DNA of 50,736 bases, taken from NCBI GenBank assembly GCA_036796255.1, contig DAIRDH010000021.1, forward strand, positions 1 through 50,736. Direction: 5' to 3'. Of this stretch, positions 50,049-50,736 are shown piece after piece. Below the pieces are notes generated by a model. It was not told the DNA's origin, did not search any database, and saw only the letters and a list, made by a program, of their open reading frames with translations. Each line of letters begins with the position of its first letter. Position 1 is the stretch's first letter. The translations under genes were made by a program, and so were the position numbers. This DNA comes from T3Sed10-241 sp036796255. Its GTDB lineage: Bacteria; Bacteroidota; Bacteroidia; Flavobacteriales_D; Cryomorphaceae.

Positions 50049-50344
50049 CACTGTCATCCCGAGTTTCAAAAATTGGAAAAAATATACTGAAAGGGAATGA
50101 CAGATTTTCACGTGTATCCAAATATGGATAGGTCTCATTCACAGCATTCTGCAAAGTGCATGAGATCTCTCCCTGCGGTCGAGATGACGATTTTTAGTTG
50201 AATATATTGGGTTTTGGAGGGGAAAAAGAAGGGCGGCGCAGCCGCCCTTCTTTTTCCCCTCCAAAACCCCCAAAACCTCCAATTGCCTCGTCATCTCGAC
50301 CGCAGGGAGAGATCTTATCCTCAATGAAATACAATCACTGTCAT
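50049..50344. repeat. Palindromic repeat element (MITE-like) in a 744-bp gene-free stretch
   Basis: Outer arms of 28 bp pair perfectly (50163-50190 with 50289-50316; core CTCCCTGCGGTCGAGATGAC). Inner arms of 29 bp pair perfectly around GCA (50209-50237 with 50241-50269; includes GGGCGGC/GCCGCCC). CACTGTCAT occurs in direct orientation at 50049-50057 and 50336-50344, and ATGACAG at 50097-50103. No reading frame of note exists between 49775 and 50518. It resembles the non-autonomous palindromic elements common between Bacteroidota genes. Confidence 0.75.
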
Positions 50345-50518
50345 TGGTAAGCTCAGCGAGGAACTTTTCTCACGAGAGCCAGTGCGGCCCGCTTGCCGCA
50401 GCTAAGGCCAGCGTCTCCGCGGGCAGGCATGCCAGTGTGTACGAGTAATCTCCTACTTTCATAGAAAGCTTTGATATTAACGGTACATCAATACGCCTTT
50501 ATATGCTAAACGTAAGCG

Positions 50519-50736
50519 CTACTCATCACTTAACCCAAACTCATTGAGAAAAATTTCCTGGACCTCGGGATTGGTCAGCATCTGGCATATGAGACACCCA
50601 AAACACATGCAATCTTGCTGCAAATGACTATTATAGAGATATTTTAAAAAGAAAAGAGTCGTGTTAATTGTCGAAAACAGGAAGAAGGCTTGCCTTTTCA
50701 AATTTTTAGAGCAACGCTTGCGCAAAAAAAAAGCGT
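50519..50736 (-). CDS. Small Cys-rich protein, 5' end possibly outside window
   Basis: The frame is open to the window edge; 68 or more residues. A basic start (MRKRCSKNLKRQ, TTG if it begins here) leads to a hydrophobic segment (AFFLFSTINTTLFFLKYLY) and then CMCFGCLICQML (two CxxC-like pairs) and an acidic end (VQEIFLNEFGLSDE). The Cys cluster could bind metal. It is low-complexity near the edge (poly-A), so it may also be spurious. Confidence 0.35.
   Translation of the reverse strand, partial: AFFLRKRCSKNLKRQAFFLFSTINTTLFFLKYLYNSHLQQDCMCFGCLICQMLTNPEVQEIFLNEFGLSDE

Overview
The window is chromosomal DNA from a member of the Bacteroidota, probably an aerobic flavobacterium- or Cryomorphaceae-like organism; the exact family is inference. 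The evidence is phylum-specific. There is a type IX secretion (T9SS) gene, porQ, and two proteins with T9SS C-terminal sorting domains. A type B L31 gene sits beside the alternative GlmU-like protein, and there is a GreA/B-like protein of a Bacteroidota type. Many genes carry the TAnnTTTG -7 box, and no clear Shine-Dalgarno sequences are seen. Housekeeping genes are dense, mostly 0-100 bp apart, with several stop/start overlaps.

Layout. 1-3862: MacB-type ABC efflux operon (partial ATPase, two FtsX-type permeases, HlyD adaptor). 3891-7701: iron/B12-class importer (binding lipoprotein, FecCD permease, ATPase) coupled to an NAD(P)-binding epimerase-like gene. 7822-9949: DUF1015 protein, convergent with a WD40 protein. 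10109-12004: htpG. 12030-15414: LemA, two TPM proteins, a TerB/DnaJ membrane protein and a rhomboid protease. 15593-19091: FKBP isomerase, prohibitin-like protein, RluE-type pseudouridine synthase, PlsC-type acyltransferase and YebC. 19088-19384: a decayed coding remnant. 19442-22452: a helical protein of unknown function and a DASS transporter. 22476-24752 (minus): LolD/FtsX-type exporter with a small exported partner. 24894-26274: TonB-C-like protein and GSCFA protein. 26408-28558 (minus): ribosomal protein S1 with a very acidic N-terminal extension. 28860-32081: ispH, porQ, cmk. 32096-37647 (minus): GreA/B-like protein, MscS, Lon, GlmU-like protein, L31. 37867-39766 (minus): four-CHRD-domain T9SS cargo broken by a frameshift and an amber codon. 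39966-44462: beta-helix lipoprotein, DUF6265-DinB fusion and a set of small genes. 44557-45190: tRNA-Pro, a GIY-YIG nuclease gene, and a partial copy of the tRNA T-arm split by four 36-bp repeats. 45258-49774: M28 peptidase (T9SS cargo), NUC1 nuclease, GT-C glycosyltransferase and a charged protein. 49775-50518: no gene, but a large nested palindrome. The window ends in a partial Cys-rich small gene.

How the parts connect. PorQ, the M28 peptidase and the CHRD protein belong to one secretion pathway. htpG and lon share an 11-bp dyad, GACAA-N-TTGTC, upstream, suggesting common stress control. Two small unknown genes (43224 and 43742) share a dyad and a downstream element at identical spacing, suggesting a private regulon. 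The least ordinary locus is the tRNA-Pro/GIY-YIG/36-bp-repeat unit, which looks like a tiny tRNA-associated mobile or recombinogenic element.
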